NCBI GenBank assembly: GCA_017634065.1
Contig: JAGBOC010000012.1
Span: forward strand, 62,001 to 126,000
Length of the DNA: 64,000 nucleotides
Direction: 5' to 3'
From: Lachnospiraceae bacterium
GTDB taxonomy: Bacteria > Bacillota > Clostridia > Lachnospirales > Lachnospiraceae
Below the pieces are notes generated by a model. It worked only from the letters and a program-made list of their open reading frames with translations, ran no database searches and was not told the DNA's origin. The position numbers and the translations under genes were made by a program. Below are positions 45,423 through 54,893 of the stretch, in pieces (position 1 is the stretch's first letter; the number at the start of each line of letters is the position of its first letter).

Positions 45423-46495
45423 TAATTAGTCTCTGCACTCAAGGTGTAGGAGTCATGAAAGAACATTTTATATATTATTGTAGAAGATTTGCGAAACTAG
45501 CAGATCTTTATTGCGTTACAAATGATAATGTTGACAATAGCGAACTATGTGCTATAGAAACACTAAATGTGAGTTTTTCACGCAAAAAACCTCTTGGATA
45601 TTTAAGCCCAAAGAAATACTTTTCAATTAAAAAGTTTATTAAAAGAGTTGATCCAGATGTAATATTTATTTTGTCGCATCATGCTTCAAATGTCATACTG
45701 GCAGATATACTTAAACCTTATAAAGTTGTATATCAAGTTCATGATCCTGAACCACATATTGGTACAAGCTTCATAGAAAAAATGATATTACAAATCCAGT
45801 TAAAGAAACTAGCAAAGTATTGTAAAAAAATTATCGCTTCAGCTGAAGATGTAAAACAAAAAACATTAAAAGTTGTAAAGTATAATCCAAATGATATAGA
45901 AGTTATACCTCTTGCAGTTCTTGACAATTATATTGACGATAGTATCAAACCTTCAGATGATGATATTGACTTGTTGTTTTATGGAAAGATTAAGAAATAT
46001 AAAGGCCTTGACACTTTCATTGAAGCACTAACATTACTTGAAAAAGAAGACATCAAACCCAAGGTAAAAATTGTTGGAGGCCTAAATGTATTACAAGTCT
46101 TTCCAAATATCAAATACATTCCAGATAATGTAAGTATAGAAGGATTTGCAGAGAATAAATTACTAATTAGTTATATAAAAAAAGCGAAAGCACTAGTCCT
46201 CCCATATCATGAAGCTACAGGGACTATGGCAATAGGACAAGCATTCTATTATGGGACTCCAGTAATAGCTACTGATGTCGGCTGTTTTAAAGAATATATT
46301 GGTGATGGAGGACTTATTTGTAAGCATAGTGATGCAATTTCACTTGCAAATGTTATAAAAGATTATTTGAGTGATTATGACTTGCAAAAAAAATTGTCGG
46401 ATAATGCTAAAAAGAATTATGTTAATAAGTTCAATATATATGATATAACTTGTAAACATATAGAATTATTTAATAAAGTGTGTGAGGGAAACTAA
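45410..46495 (+). CDS. Glycosyltransferase family 4
   Basis: 361 residues. The GT-B pattern includes ISLCTQGVGVMKEHFIYYC, VYQVHDPEPHIGTSF, LLFYGKIKKYKGLDTFIEAL (about 190), VSIEGFAENKLLISYIKKAKALVLPYHEATGTMAIGQAF (read in parts, about 243-280) with the E-x7-E-like donor site, and GTPVIATDVGCFKEYI. It starts inside the polymerase gene. Donor unknown. Confidence 0.88.
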   Translation: MRLLVISLCTQGVGVMKEHFIYYCRRFAKLADLYCVTNDNVDNSELCAIETLNVSFSRKKPLGYLSPKKYFSIKKFIKRVDPDVIFILSHHASNVILADILKPYKVVYQVHDPEPHIGTSFIEKMILQIQLKKLAKYCKKIIASAEDVKQKTLKVVKYNPNDIEVIPLAVLDNYIDDSIKPSDDDIDLLFYGKIKKYKGLDTFIEALTLLEKEDIKPKVKIVGGLNVLQVFPNIKYIPDNVSIEGFAENKLLISYIKKAKALVLPYHEATGTMAIGQAFYYGTPVIATDVGCFKEYIGDGGLICKHSDAISLANVIKDYLSDYDLQKKLSDNAKKNYVNKFNIYDITCKHIELFNKVCEGN

Positions 46496-46498
46496 ATA

Positions 46499-48046
46499 AT
46501 GGATTCAGTCATAGACAAATTCTGGTCAAAATTAATTACTAAAATTGATAAACGTTTTTATTTGATATTAGCTAATAGCTTTATTTTTGGCATAATTTCA
46601 CATGGTACAAGAATCTTTGATTACATACATATGCATGATGGTGTGTGGGGGTTATCTTCAGCGGGTGCTACAACAGGACTTGGAAGATGGTCTTTAGGAA
46701 TAACTAATAGAATAGTAAAGTTTCTAGGAGATGGACACAACTATCAGTCTCCAGCGTTACTAGGATTTTTGACTATAATATTTATGGCAATTTTTATATA
46801 TATAGTTGTTAATTTATTGAATATCAATTCTAAGTTTTTAATATCTATACTCAGTGGAATTGCAATATCTTTTCCTTTTTTTCCTTCTCTTTTTATTTTT
46901 ATGTTTACTGCTCCATATTATATTTTTTCAATGGCACTATCTGTATTTTCTGTTTATTTGTTTTCTAAGTATAATGATAGATATTATATGATACTAATTT
47001 CCTCTTTTGCACTTGCTTATAGCATTGGTATTTATCAGGCAGTGTTGTCAGTGGCGATCACTTTTTTACTGTTTTATACTATTAAACTTATAATTGAGAA
47101 TAGGATAGACAATAAGTTTATTATTAAGGAAATTATATTTATAATTTTATCAGTAATCATATATATTATTTTGGCAAAAATATGTGCAAGAATAACAGGA
47201 ACGGGTATATGGGGATACAGAGGAGTAAGTAATTTCGGGAAAGATTCAATTGACAATTATTTTAAGAAAATTGTAAAATGCTATTTTTTGTTTTTCGCAC
47301 CGATGAACAATACAAAGATTCTAGGCGTATTTTTACATGGAAAATTAATGTATGTTTATTATTTCTCGCTTGTACTTTTAATATTTATGATTAAGAAGAA
47401 TTTCTATGATAAAGTTTTTGAGTTTAAAACACAAAAAGTATACAATATCGTATTGTTAACTCTTTGTATCGTGGCAATTCCATTTGCAATAAACTTCATA
47501 TATTTTATGATTGGACTTGATGAAGGAGTTTATGTGTTTATGCTAATGGCACTGATATTTTATATCATATTATTTATATGGAATGTTGATTTGCTTAATA
47601 ATTTAAAATATAAGTATTTATATTGTATAATATATTTTATATTATTACTAACATTATATACTTACTGTAGATTTGATAATGCATGTCACCTTGCAAACCA
47701 TATAAGATATGATAGACTTAAAAGTTATTACACTGTTATGGTTTCGCAAATTAAAAATACACCTGGGTATAAAGATGAAATGCCTATATGCTATTATAAT
47801 CAAGAAAATATTAAAGATTTAACTTATAATGACCCAAGACCATTTAATGATTTGATTATTGATGGCAGTACGAGTGGAGTATATACTTACATTGCCGATC
47901 AGTTTGTAGCAACATATTTAGGGTATAATCCTTTAAAAGTTGATGAAAAAGAGTTTAAAGATAGACAGGATGTTATAGATATGCCACATTACCCTGATTA
48001 TGGTTCCATAAAAGTTATTAATGATACTATTGTAATTAAGTTTTAA
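46499..48046 (+). CDS. GtrII-like membrane glucosyltransferase domain protein
   Basis: 515 residues, about ten membrane helices. FDYIHMHDGVWGLSSAGATTGLGRW near the N-terminus (the D/H region of GT-C proteins; residues 40-64 read in parts) and the long C-terminal soluble tail starting with CRFDNACHLANHIRYD resemble the GtrII family that adds glucose side groups from undecaprenyl-phosphate-glucose. A GAGGG Shine-Dalgarno lies 8-10 bases upstream of the ATG. No gtrA or gtrB is next to it, although the GT2 protein at 30447 could act as the donor synthase. Confidence 0.75.
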   Translation: MDSVIDKFWSKLITKIDKRFYLILANSFIFGIISHGTRIFDYIHMHDGVWGLSSAGATTGLGRWSLGITNRIVKFLGDGHNYQSPALLGFLTIIFMAIFIYIVVNLLNINSKFLISILSGIAISFPFFPSLFIFMFTAPYYIFSMALSVFSVYLFSKYNDRYYMILISSFALAYSIGIYQAVLSVAITFLLFYTIKLIIENRIDNKFIIKEIIFIILSVIIYIILAKICARITGTGIWGYRGVSNFGKDSIDNYFKKIVKCYFLFFAPMNNTKILGVFLHGKLMYVYYFSLVLLIFMIKKNFYDKVFEFKTQKVYNIVLLTLCIVAIPFAINFIYFMIGLDEGVYVFMLMALIFYIILFIWNVDLLNNLKYKYLYCIIYFILLLTLYTYCRFDNACHLANHIRYDRLKSYYTVMVSQIKNTPGYKDEMPICYYNQENIKDLTYNDPRPFNDLIIDGSTSGVYTYIADQFVATYLGYNPLKVDEKEFKDRQDVIDMPHYPDYGSIKVINDTIVIKF

Positions 48047-48100
48047 TGTATGTTAGGACTATCGTAAATGATTGTAAAACGAGATATCAAAGGAGTTTTC

Positions 48101-50689
48101 ATGTTGTTAAAATTGCTATATAATTTGGTTATTATGCCACTAATCTATGTATATGAATTAGTATTTAATTTATGTTATAAGATAGTCCCACAACTTGTGC
48201 CATCATTTAAAGACCCAATACTCTTATCAATCTTCTTTGTTAGTCTTATTGTAAATATCTTATCTTTGCCTTTGTATTCCTCTGCCGAAAAGATTCAAAA
48301 GGAACAAAAAAGTTCTGAAGATAGAATGAAACCTTACATTTCTCATATAAAGAAATGTTTTAGTGGAGATGAACGTTATCTAATTTTGAATGCATATTAT
48401 AAAAGCCAACATTATAATCCAATTCAACAATTTCGACATGCATTACCATTGTTACTACAAATTCCATTTTTTACTGCAGCATATATTTTCTTTTCGAATT
48501 GTAAGTTACTTTCAGGCGCGAGAATTTCTTTTTTACCATTTATTAAAGATTTATATATTAACGATGCTCTATTTTCATTTAATAATTGCACTATAAATGT
48601 TTTACCAATTATTATGACTATAATTAATTTATTTTCTGCATATATATATACAAAAGGTAGCTCGTTAAAAGATAGGATTCAACCAATTATTTTAGCTTTT
48701 GTATTTTTAGTTTTATTATATAATTCTCCTTCTGGACTGGTTATTTATTGGACCTTCAATAATATTTTCTCATTATTTAAATCTTTATATGCCAAATTGA
48801 GTTTTAATTTACCAAGGATAGAATTTAAGAGTAATAATAGTTTAATGAGTAATAGTAATTCTCTATGTAAAGCTTCACTTATTGAGTTATTGATATTACT
48901 TGGAATGTTTATACCAATCAATATCATTGTTTCATCACCTTCAGAGTTTATAATGAACGGGAAATTGCCTTATGGCATTATTTTTAATAATTTTACTATT
49001 TTTTTGGGCCTATCTTTATGGGGATACTTTATATATAACATGTCGCAAAGTAAGTTTAAACCATTTTTGGCTGCTATATATTGTTCAGTTACTCTTTATT
49101 TTATATTAAATCATTTTTCATTTATAAATGATCTTGGCACTTTAACAGCGAATTTGAAATATGAACATGGTTTTAAATCATATAATAATTATCTTATTAA
49201 AAAAGATTTTTTTCTACTTGTTATAGCTTTTATTTTCTTTTTAGTTTCAATGAAATATTCAAAAATTATATCAAGACTTGTTTATCTTATTGCATTATCT
49301 ATGTTTGCAGTATGTGTGGTTAATTTGCTTAATATTCATTTTAATCTTAATGATTATTTATTATACGAAAATAAAACTAAAAGTATTCAAGATACAAATT
49401 TTGATAATAAACTGAAATTAAGCAAAAATGGAAAAAATGTTATTGTGTTGATGCTTGATAGGTCATGCGGCAAATATTTTGATTATGTTTTAGGCGATAG
49501 AAAAGAGTTTATTGAGTTATACGATGGATTTGTATTTTATAAAAACACAGTTTCAGCAGGTGCTGGTACAATAATTGGATCTACTGCATTATTTGGTGGG
49601 TATGATTATTTGCCACAGAATGCAAATAAAAGAGTGAATACTTTGCTTGTAGACAAACAAAATGAAGCTCTTACAATTATGCCTTATAATTTCTCGAAAA
49701 ATGGCTATGACTGTGTTGTAGCTAATTTGCCTTATGAAAACTATTATCTTGGTAATAGAGATTCAATATTTAAGGACATTGAAAATGTTACAAAAATTGA
49801 TTTATTTAACAATAATGAGAAAAAATTATATGAAGATTTAGGCGAAGACAAACTAAATGCTATTCAACAACATAACTTTATTATGTATAGCTTTATGAAA
49901 GTAGCACCGATAGTTGTTAAAGGCATAATTTATGGAGACGGTAGATATTTTTCGACAGATTATATAGGATCATTATATTCTGTATCTTGGTGGTATGCAT
50001 TGGAAAACTTGGTAAGCAAGTCAAAAGTTTTAAATGACAATTCTAATAATTTTTGGTTGATAGATAATGAAATAACGCATAATAGTGATAATGTTATCTA
50101 TCCTTATGGGTCGTTTTCACCAGTATATGAAGGTAATATACAAAATTATCCAACTATAATTGATGGGAATAATAATGCCTTTAATGGTCAATTAGCTCAT
50201 TTATCGACTGAAATAGTAGCATATAATCAGATTGCAAAGTTTATAAAATATTTAAAAGACAATGGAGTATATGACAATACAAGAATAATTATAACATCAG
50301 ATCATGGAACTGGAAATATTGGTTTTGAGATACTCAACACTCAAAATGGAGTTAGAATTAATCCTTCGCCTTATAATAGCACTTTGCTATATAAGGATTT
50401 CAATGCTACTGGATTATTAAAAACGGACTATGACTTTATGTCTAATGCTGATACTCCATATTTAGCTTTTGATAATTTAATAAATAATCCTATTAATCCA
50501 TATTTAAATAAGACTATATCAAAATCGGAAAAAGAGAAAATTAATGAAATAGATATTTATTCTGGAGATAAAGGGCATAATGCTATAAATTATGCTAATG
50601 ATTATAAGTTTAATAAATATGTTGTATCAGTATCAAAAGGTGATATTTTTGATGCAAAAAATTGGTTTATTAAAGAAGAGGTTAATTAG
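48101..50689 (+). CDS. YidC/Oxa1-type insertase fused to a sulfatase (alkaline phosphatase superfamily) domain
   Basis: 862 residues from the ATG at 48101, which has AAAGGAG upstream; the earlier ATG at 48068 has none. Residues 1-240 look like YidC: SIFFVSLIVNILSLPLYSSAEK, QFRHALPLLLQIPFFTAAYIF, LVLLYNSPSGLVIYWTFNNIF. Residues 265-420 add further membrane helices. From about 435 an LtaS-like domain follows: VIVLMLDRSCGKYFD, SAGAGTIIGSTALFGGYDYLP, RIIITSDHGTGN and GDKGHNAIN supply likely metal and nucleophile residues. The second half would transfer or cleave a phosphate-containing group outside the cell. A housekeeping yidC is expected elsewhere. Confidence 0.85.
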   Translation: MLLKLLYNLVIMPLIYVYELVFNLCYKIVPQLVPSFKDPILLSIFFVSLIVNILSLPLYSSAEKIQKEQKSSEDRMKPYISHIKKCFSGDERYLILNAYYKSQHYNPIQQFRHALPLLLQIPFFTAAYIFFSNCKLLSGARISFLPFIKDLYINDALFSFNNCTINVLPIIMTIINLFSAYIYTKGSSLKDRIQPIILAFVFLVLLYNSPSGLVIYWTFNNIFSLFKSLYAKLSFNLPRIEFKSNNSLMSNSNSLCKASLIELLILLGMFIPINIIVSSPSEFIMNGKLPYGIIFNNFTIFLGLSLWGYFIYNMSQSKFKPFLAAIYCSVTLYFILNHFSFINDLGTLTANLKYEHGFKSYNNYLIKKDFFLLVIAFIFFLVSMKYSKIISRLVYLIALSMFAVCVVNLLNIHFNLNDYLLYENKTKSIQDTNFDNKLKLSKNGKNVIVLMLDRSCGKYFDYVLGDRKEFIELYDGFVFYKNTVSAGAGTIIGSTALFGGYDYLPQNANKRVNTLLVDKQNEALTIMPYNFSKNGYDCVVANLPYENYYLGNRDSIFKDIENVTKIDLFNNNEKKLYEDLGEDKLNAIQQHNFIMYSFMKVAPIVVKGIIYGDGRYFSTDYIGSLYSVSWWYALENLVSKSKVLNDNSNNFWLIDNEITHNSDNVIYPYGSFSPVYEGNIQNYPTIIDGNNNAFNGQLAHLSTEIVAYNQIAKFIKYLKDNGVYDNTRIIITSDHGTGNIGFEILNTQNGVRINPSPYNSTLLYKDFNATGLLKTDYDFMSNADTPYLAFDNLINNPINPYLNKTISKSEKEKINEIDIYSGDKGHNAINYANDYKFNKYVVSVSKGDIFDAKNWFIKEEVN

Positions 50690-50691
50690 AT

Positions 50692-51945
50692 ATGAATATC
50701 GTTTTTCTTTCTAATTGCTATTTTTTATATATTGATCCTGGCACAGGCTCAATGCTATTTGCTGTGTTCATGGGTATTATTGGAACATTATATTTTGTGT
50801 TGAGAGGTTTATTTATTAAGTTAAAGTTTATATTTACTAGTGGAAAGGTATCAAAAGATAACAAAAAAATACCAGTAGTTATCTTTTCTGAAGACAAAAG
50901 ATACTTTAGCATATTTGAACCTTTACTTGATGAATTTGAAAATAGAAAGTTTAAAGTTGTATATATGACATGCTCGGAAGATGATAGTGTATTTAATAAG
51001 AATTATCAGTATATTGAACCACAATACATTGGTAAAGGGAATATTGCATTTGCTAGACTTAATATTTTAAATGCCTATGTTTTATTAGCTACAACACCAG
51101 GACTTGATGTTTATCAATGGAAAAGATCAAAAAGTGTTGATTATTATATTCATATTCTTCATGCTCCAAATGAAGTGTTACTATATAAAATGTTAGGTTT
51201 GGACTTTTATGATGCAATATTTCTATCAGGAAAATATCAACTAAATGATATAAGAGCAATTGAAAAGATTAGAAATCTTAAAGAAAAGGAAATTGAGTTT
51301 ATTGGTATTCCCTATCTTGATTATAAAAAAGAAAAACTTTTGAATAGTAAAAGAATTAATAATGGCAATCAAAAGACAGTTTTATTAGCGCCGACTTGGG
51401 GAGATAATGGTATACTGAAAAGATTTGGTACCTCAATTATTGGTAAGTTGATTGATACTGGATACAATATTGTTATACGTCCTCATCCGCAATCATATAT
51501 ATCTGAAAAAGAAATGCTTGATAATTTGATGAGTAAATATAATGGCAAGAATATAGAATGGAATAATGATACTGATAATTTTGACATTTTGAATAGATCG
51601 GATATTTTAATTAGTGATTATTCTGGAGTTATATTTGATTTTACACTAGTTTTTGATAAACCTATTATTTATACAGATGTTAAATTTGATAATTCAGTAT
51701 ATGATGCTTGGTGGGTAGATTATAAATTGTGGAGTTTTAGAATATTGGAAAAGTTGGGACATAAATTGACAGAAGATAATTTAAATGATTTAAGAAACAT
51801 AATAGATGAATGTCTTTGTGATGAAAAGTATAGAATAGGTCGAGAAGAGGCGCGAAATGAAACATGGCAAAATATGGGGGATAATGGGAAAATTGCAGTT
51901 GATTTTATTATTAATAAATATGAATGTTTTATGAAGAATAATTAA
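50692..51945 (+). CDS. CDP-glycerol glycerophosphotransferase-like (TagB/TagF family) protein
   Basis: 417 residues. After an N-terminal membrane segment (FLYIDPGTGSMLFAVFMGII), the TagF-like fold shows HILHAPNEVLLYKML, TVLLAPTWGDNGILKRFG near residue 225, YNIVIRPHPQSYISE near 258 and DILISDYSGVIFDFTLVFDKPIIYTD (about 302-327, in parts). These histidine- and SDYSG-type motifs bind the CDP donor in teichoic acid enzymes. Neighbouring licC makes CDP-choline, so a phosphocholine donor is conceivable; that is inference. It follows the YidC-sulfatase gene by two bases. Confidence 0.85.
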   Translation: MNIVFLSNCYFLYIDPGTGSMLFAVFMGIIGTLYFVLRGLFIKLKFIFTSGKVSKDNKKIPVVIFSEDKRYFSIFEPLLDEFENRKFKVVYMTCSEDDSVFNKNYQYIEPQYIGKGNIAFARLNILNAYVLLATTPGLDVYQWKRSKSVDYYIHILHAPNEVLLYKMLGLDFYDAIFLSGKYQLNDIRAIEKIRNLKEKEIEFIGIPYLDYKKEKLLNSKRINNGNQKTVLLAPTWGDNGILKRFGTSIIGKLIDTGYNIVIRPHPQSYISEKEMLDNLMSKYNGKNIEWNNDTDNFDILNRSDILISDYSGVIFDFTLVFDKPIIYTDVKFDNSVYDAWWVDYKLWSFRILEKLGHKLTEDNLNDLRNIIDECLCDEKYRIGREEARNETWQNMGDNGKIAVDFIINKYECFMKNN

Positions 51946-51957
51946 TAGGAATAGAAT

Positions 51958-52839
51958 ATGAAAGTTGATAATGCTATTATAATGGCAGCTGGTATGAGTA
52001 CGCGATTTGTTCCAATATCTTATGAAACACATAAGGCTATGGTTAAAGTTAAAAATGAAGTACTAATTGAGAGACAAATAAAGCAATTAATTGAAAAAGA
52101 TATTAAAGATATATATGTTGTGACTGGATATAAGTCAGAACAATTTGAGTATTTAAAAGATCTATTTAATGTTAGATTGATTTATAACAAAGAATATAGT
52201 TATAGAAATAATAATTCTTCAATATGGGCATCAAAAGATATATTATCTAATTCTTTTGTTTGTTCTTCTGATAATTATTTTTCTATCAATCCATTTGACA
52301 ATGAAATTACAGAAAGTTATTATGCAGCACTTTATTCTGAAGGTAAAACAAATGAGTGGTGCATAACGGAAGATAAAGATGGTTACATAGATAGTGTAAC
52401 CATTGGCGGTTCTAAGTCATGGTATATGATGGGTCATACATTTTGGAGTGAAAGTTTTAGTCGAAAGTTTATTGATATATTATCTAAAGAGTATAATTTA
52501 AGTGGAACACAAAATAAGCTTTGGGAAGCAATATATTTGGAACATCTTGATATCCTTAAAATGAAAATTAAAAAATATCATAATAATGATATATATGAAT
52601 TTGATTCTATTGATGATTTGAGAAAATTTGATTATGATTATATTACCGATACAGGATCTAGTATTTTGAAAGATATTTCAAGTAGATTAAGTGTTGCTGA
52701 AAAAGATATTTGTTGCTTTAAACCGCTATTTGATACTGATAATTCATTAAAGGGATTTGAGTTTAATGTGAAAAGTGAAATATATAATTATGATTTTATA
52801 AATCAATCATTGTCAAAAGGAGAGAAACTATATGTCTGA
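51958..52839 (+). CDS. licC: Choline-phosphate cytidylyltransferase (LicC-like) with C-terminal extension
   Basis: 293 residues; the pneumococcal enzyme is near 229. Text AIIMAAGMSTRFVPISYETHKAMVKV, VVTGYKSEQFEYLKD, NNNSSIWASKD, CSSDNYFSINPF, TNEWCITEDKDGYIDSVTIGG and IYEFDSIDDLRKFD match LicC along its length. The last 65 residues are an extra helical piece like that in fused LicC-LicA proteins. The enzyme makes CDP-choline from phosphocholine and CTP. It overlaps licA by 8 bases, and licB follows. Confidence 0.9.
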   Translation: MKVDNAIIMAAGMSTRFVPISYETHKAMVKVKNEVLIERQIKQLIEKDIKDIYVVTGYKSEQFEYLKDLFNVRLIYNKEYSYRNNNSSIWASKDILSNSFVCSSDNYFSINPFDNEITESYYAALYSEGKTNEWCITEDKDGYIDSVTIGGSKSWYMMGHTFWSESFSRKFIDILSKEYNLSGTQNKLWEAIYLEHLDILKMKIKKYHNNDIYEFDSIDDLRKFDYDYITDTGSSILKDISSRLSVAEKDICCFKPLFDTDNSLKGFEFNVKSEIYNYDFINQSLSKGEKLYV

Positions 52840-53749
52840 ATTAGTTAGGCAAATTGAGGAAAAAGATATACCTGAATTAAAACAATTACTTAAAATAGTA
52901 TTTGAAGATGATACCTATAGTGAAATAAAGAGACTTGGTGGGATGACAAACCATTCTTATAAAATTACAAGAAATAATGGTAAAGAGTATCTTGTAAGAA
53001 TTCCAGGTGAAGGTACAGAGAAAATGATTAACCGACAAGATGAAAGAAAAAGTACTGAACTTGCATGTAATTTAGGAATTGATACAAAACTTCTATATTT
53101 TGATGATGTGGGTCATAAAGTTATGGATTACATTTGTGATCCACAAGAAATAAACGAGAAAACTCTTTCTACAAAAGAGAACATTGATCAAATTGCAACA
53201 ATTTTTAGAACTCTTCATAACTGTGGTGTTGATACTAAAGTTAAGTTTGAAGTTTTTGAAATGTCTGATTTGTATGAACGAATTATAAAAAATGAGAATG
53301 TAAAAATATATCAAGATTATGATAGTATTAAAACTGAAATTATAAAAATTAAGAAGTACTTTGACTTAAAAACTAAACCAGTTAAAGTTCCATGTCATAA
53401 TGATTCTTTAATTGGAAATTGGGTTATGGATAAAAATGGGAAGTTATATCTTGTTGATTGGGAATATTCTGGTATGAATGAGTTTATGTGGGATTTATCG
53501 TGTATGTCAATTGAAATGGATTATTCTGAAGAACAAGATGATTATTTTTTGCATTCATATTTTGGTAGACCTGTTACAGTGGATGAAAAAAAGTGGTTTG
53601 TAGCTTCAAAACTCTATGTCGATTTATTATGGACGCTTTGGGGACTAACTAGAGTTCCGTATGATGGGCATTTTATGCAAGAGTATGCTGATAATAGATA
53701 TAATAGACTTAAGAAAAATCTAGAGTATTATAATAGTTTAGAGAGGTAG
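52832..53749 (+). CDS. licA: Choline kinase (LicA-like)
   Basis: 305 residues. LGGMTNHSYKITRNNGKEYLVRIPGEGTE (around residue 36-64, in parts), VPCHNDSLIGNWVMD near 190 (Brenner-type HxDxxxxN) and YLVDWEYSGMNEFMWDLSCMSIE near 212 are choline/ethanolamine kinase motifs. It phosphorylates choline with ATP. GGAGAG precedes the ATG. Unlike Haemophilus licA, no tetranucleotide repeat is seen at its start. Together with licC and licB it gives uptake and activation of choline for decorating the surface polymer. Confidence 0.92.
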   Translation: MSELVRQIEEKDIPELKQLLKIVFEDDTYSEIKRLGGMTNHSYKITRNNGKEYLVRIPGEGTEKMINRQDERKSTELACNLGIDTKLLYFDDVGHKVMDYICDPQEINEKTLSTKENIDQIATIFRTLHNCGVDTKVKFEVFEMSDLYERIIKNENVKIYQDYDSIKTEIIKIKKYFDLKTKPVKVPCHNDSLIGNWVMDKNGKLYLVDWEYSGMNEFMWDLSCMSIEMDYSEEQDDYFLHSYFGRPVTVDEKKWFVASKLYVDLLWTLWGLTRVPYDGHFMQEYADNRYNRLKKNLEYYNSLER

Positions 53750-53753
53750 AAAA

Positions 53754-54686
53754 ATGATTGCTGGAATTATTGCTGGAGTTACATGGGCAATTGAAACAAT
53801 AGTTTTAGGGATTGCATTGTCAATGACTCCTTTTGTTGAAACTGAACAAGCTATGGTTCTTGCTCCTTTTGTGAGTACATTTTTACATGATTTTTTTTCT
53901 GCAATATGGTCCTTGATATATAATTTAGTTAAAGGAAATATTGTAAAAGTTTTTAAAGCTGTTTGTACAAAAAGTGGTAGATTTGTAGCAGTTGCTGCTA
54001 TAATTGGTGGACCAGTTGGCATGACAGGTTATGTTTTGACAGTTGCTAATATGGGAGCATCTATAGGAGCGGTGGCAAGTGCGATATTCCCTGCAATCGG
54101 AGCAGTTCTTGCATATTTGTTTCTTAAAGAAAAAATGGCTTGGTATAGATGGATATTTTTATTGTTATCACTCATTGGTGTTTATGGATTAAGCTATTCA
54201 CCTGAATTAAATATAAAAAACTTTTTGTTTGGAATAATCGGAACTTTAATGTGCTCATTTGGATGGGGAATAGAAGCGGTGATAATAGCTAAATGTGTAA
54301 AAGATGAAGCAATTACAAATGAATATGCATTGTTTATTAGACAGATGACTTCTGCTTTAGTTTATGGCATAGTTTTATTACCATTAATTAAAGGATGGAG
54401 ATTTACTGTATCTTTGATTATTCATACTTCGTATGTAATTCCTATAATTGTTATAGCATCATTATTTGCTACAGTTTCATATCTGTTTTATTATAAGTCA
54501 ATTTCAGAAATTGGTGCATCTAAAGCAATGGCATTGAATATTACTTATTCTGCATGGGCAGTAGTGATATCTATAATATTCTTGAACAACTATAGTTTGA
54601 TGAATCCTACAACGATTACTTGTACAATAGTTGTTTTAGTATTTAGTATATTGTCAGCTGCAGATTATAAAGAATTGATAAAGTAG
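53754..54686 (+). CDS. licB: Choline permease (LicB-like, DMT superfamily)
   Basis: 310 residues with ten helices in two EamA-like repeats: AGVTWAIETIVLGIALSM, VAAIIGGPVGMTGYVLTVANMGASIG, GTLMCSFGWGIEAVIIAKC and SEIGASKAMALNITYSAWAVV. It matches LicB of pneumococcus and Haemophilus, which imports choline for teichoic acid or LPS modification. GAGAGG lies before the ATG. It is the last gene of the glycan block; the L10 leader promoter begins 29 bases later. Confidence 0.92.
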   Translation: MIAGIIAGVTWAIETIVLGIALSMTPFVETEQAMVLAPFVSTFLHDFFSAIWSLIYNLVKGNIVKVFKAVCTKSGRFVAVAAIIGGPVGMTGYVLTVANMGASIGAVASAIFPAIGAVLAYLFLKEKMAWYRWIFLLLSLIGVYGLSYSPELNIKNFLFGIIGTLMCSFGWGIEAVIIAKCVKDEAITNEYALFIRQMTSALVYGIVLLPLIKGWRFTVSLIIHTSYVIPIIVIASLFATVSYLFYYKSISEIGASKAMALNITYSAWAVVISIIFLNNYSLMNPTTITCTIVVLVFSILSAADYKELIK

Positions 54687-54714
54687 TTTTAATATTATTT
54701 TGACTATATATCAT

Positions 54715-54743
54715 TTGACAATTAATCAAAAATATGCTAATAT
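54715..54743 (+). promoter_or_regulatory. Promoter of the rplJ-rplL operon
   Basis: TTGACA at 54715-54720, 17-base spacer, TAATAT at 54738-54743. Expected start near 54750, at the beginning of the L10 leader. Confidence 0.85.
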
Positions 54744-54749
54744 GATACC

Positions 54750-54852
54750 GGTTTAACCGAAGACAGTAGGTGCGAGAGCGTAAATCCTACCGAGGCGAAT
54801 AAAGTTTATTAATTTTATTTTTAATCCTCGTAGATCTTCTACGAGGTTTTTT
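54750..54852 (+). ncRNA. Ribosomal protein L10 leader RNA
   Basis: The text AACCGAAGACAGTAGG, GTGCGAGAGC and AATCCTACCGAGG is the conserved L10 leader with its kink-turn region. L10 (with L7/L12) binds such leaders to repress its own operon. A strong intrinsic terminator at its end, before rplJ, suggests transcription attenuation as in Bacillus. Confidence 0.88.
54826..54852 (+). terminator. Attenuator terminator of the L10 leader
   Basis: Perfect 9-bp stem CCTCGTAGA / TCTACGAGG with a TCT loop and six T bases after it. Confidence 0.92.
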
Positions 54853-54893
54853 ATCTCTATATTCGGTGACTAATATGAACGAAAGGAGAGAAT

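Noticed and set aside
48101..50689. Ordinary housekeeping yidC
   Set aside because: The protein is more than twice the normal length, carries a sulfatase domain and lies in a glycan operon away from rnpA-rpmH.
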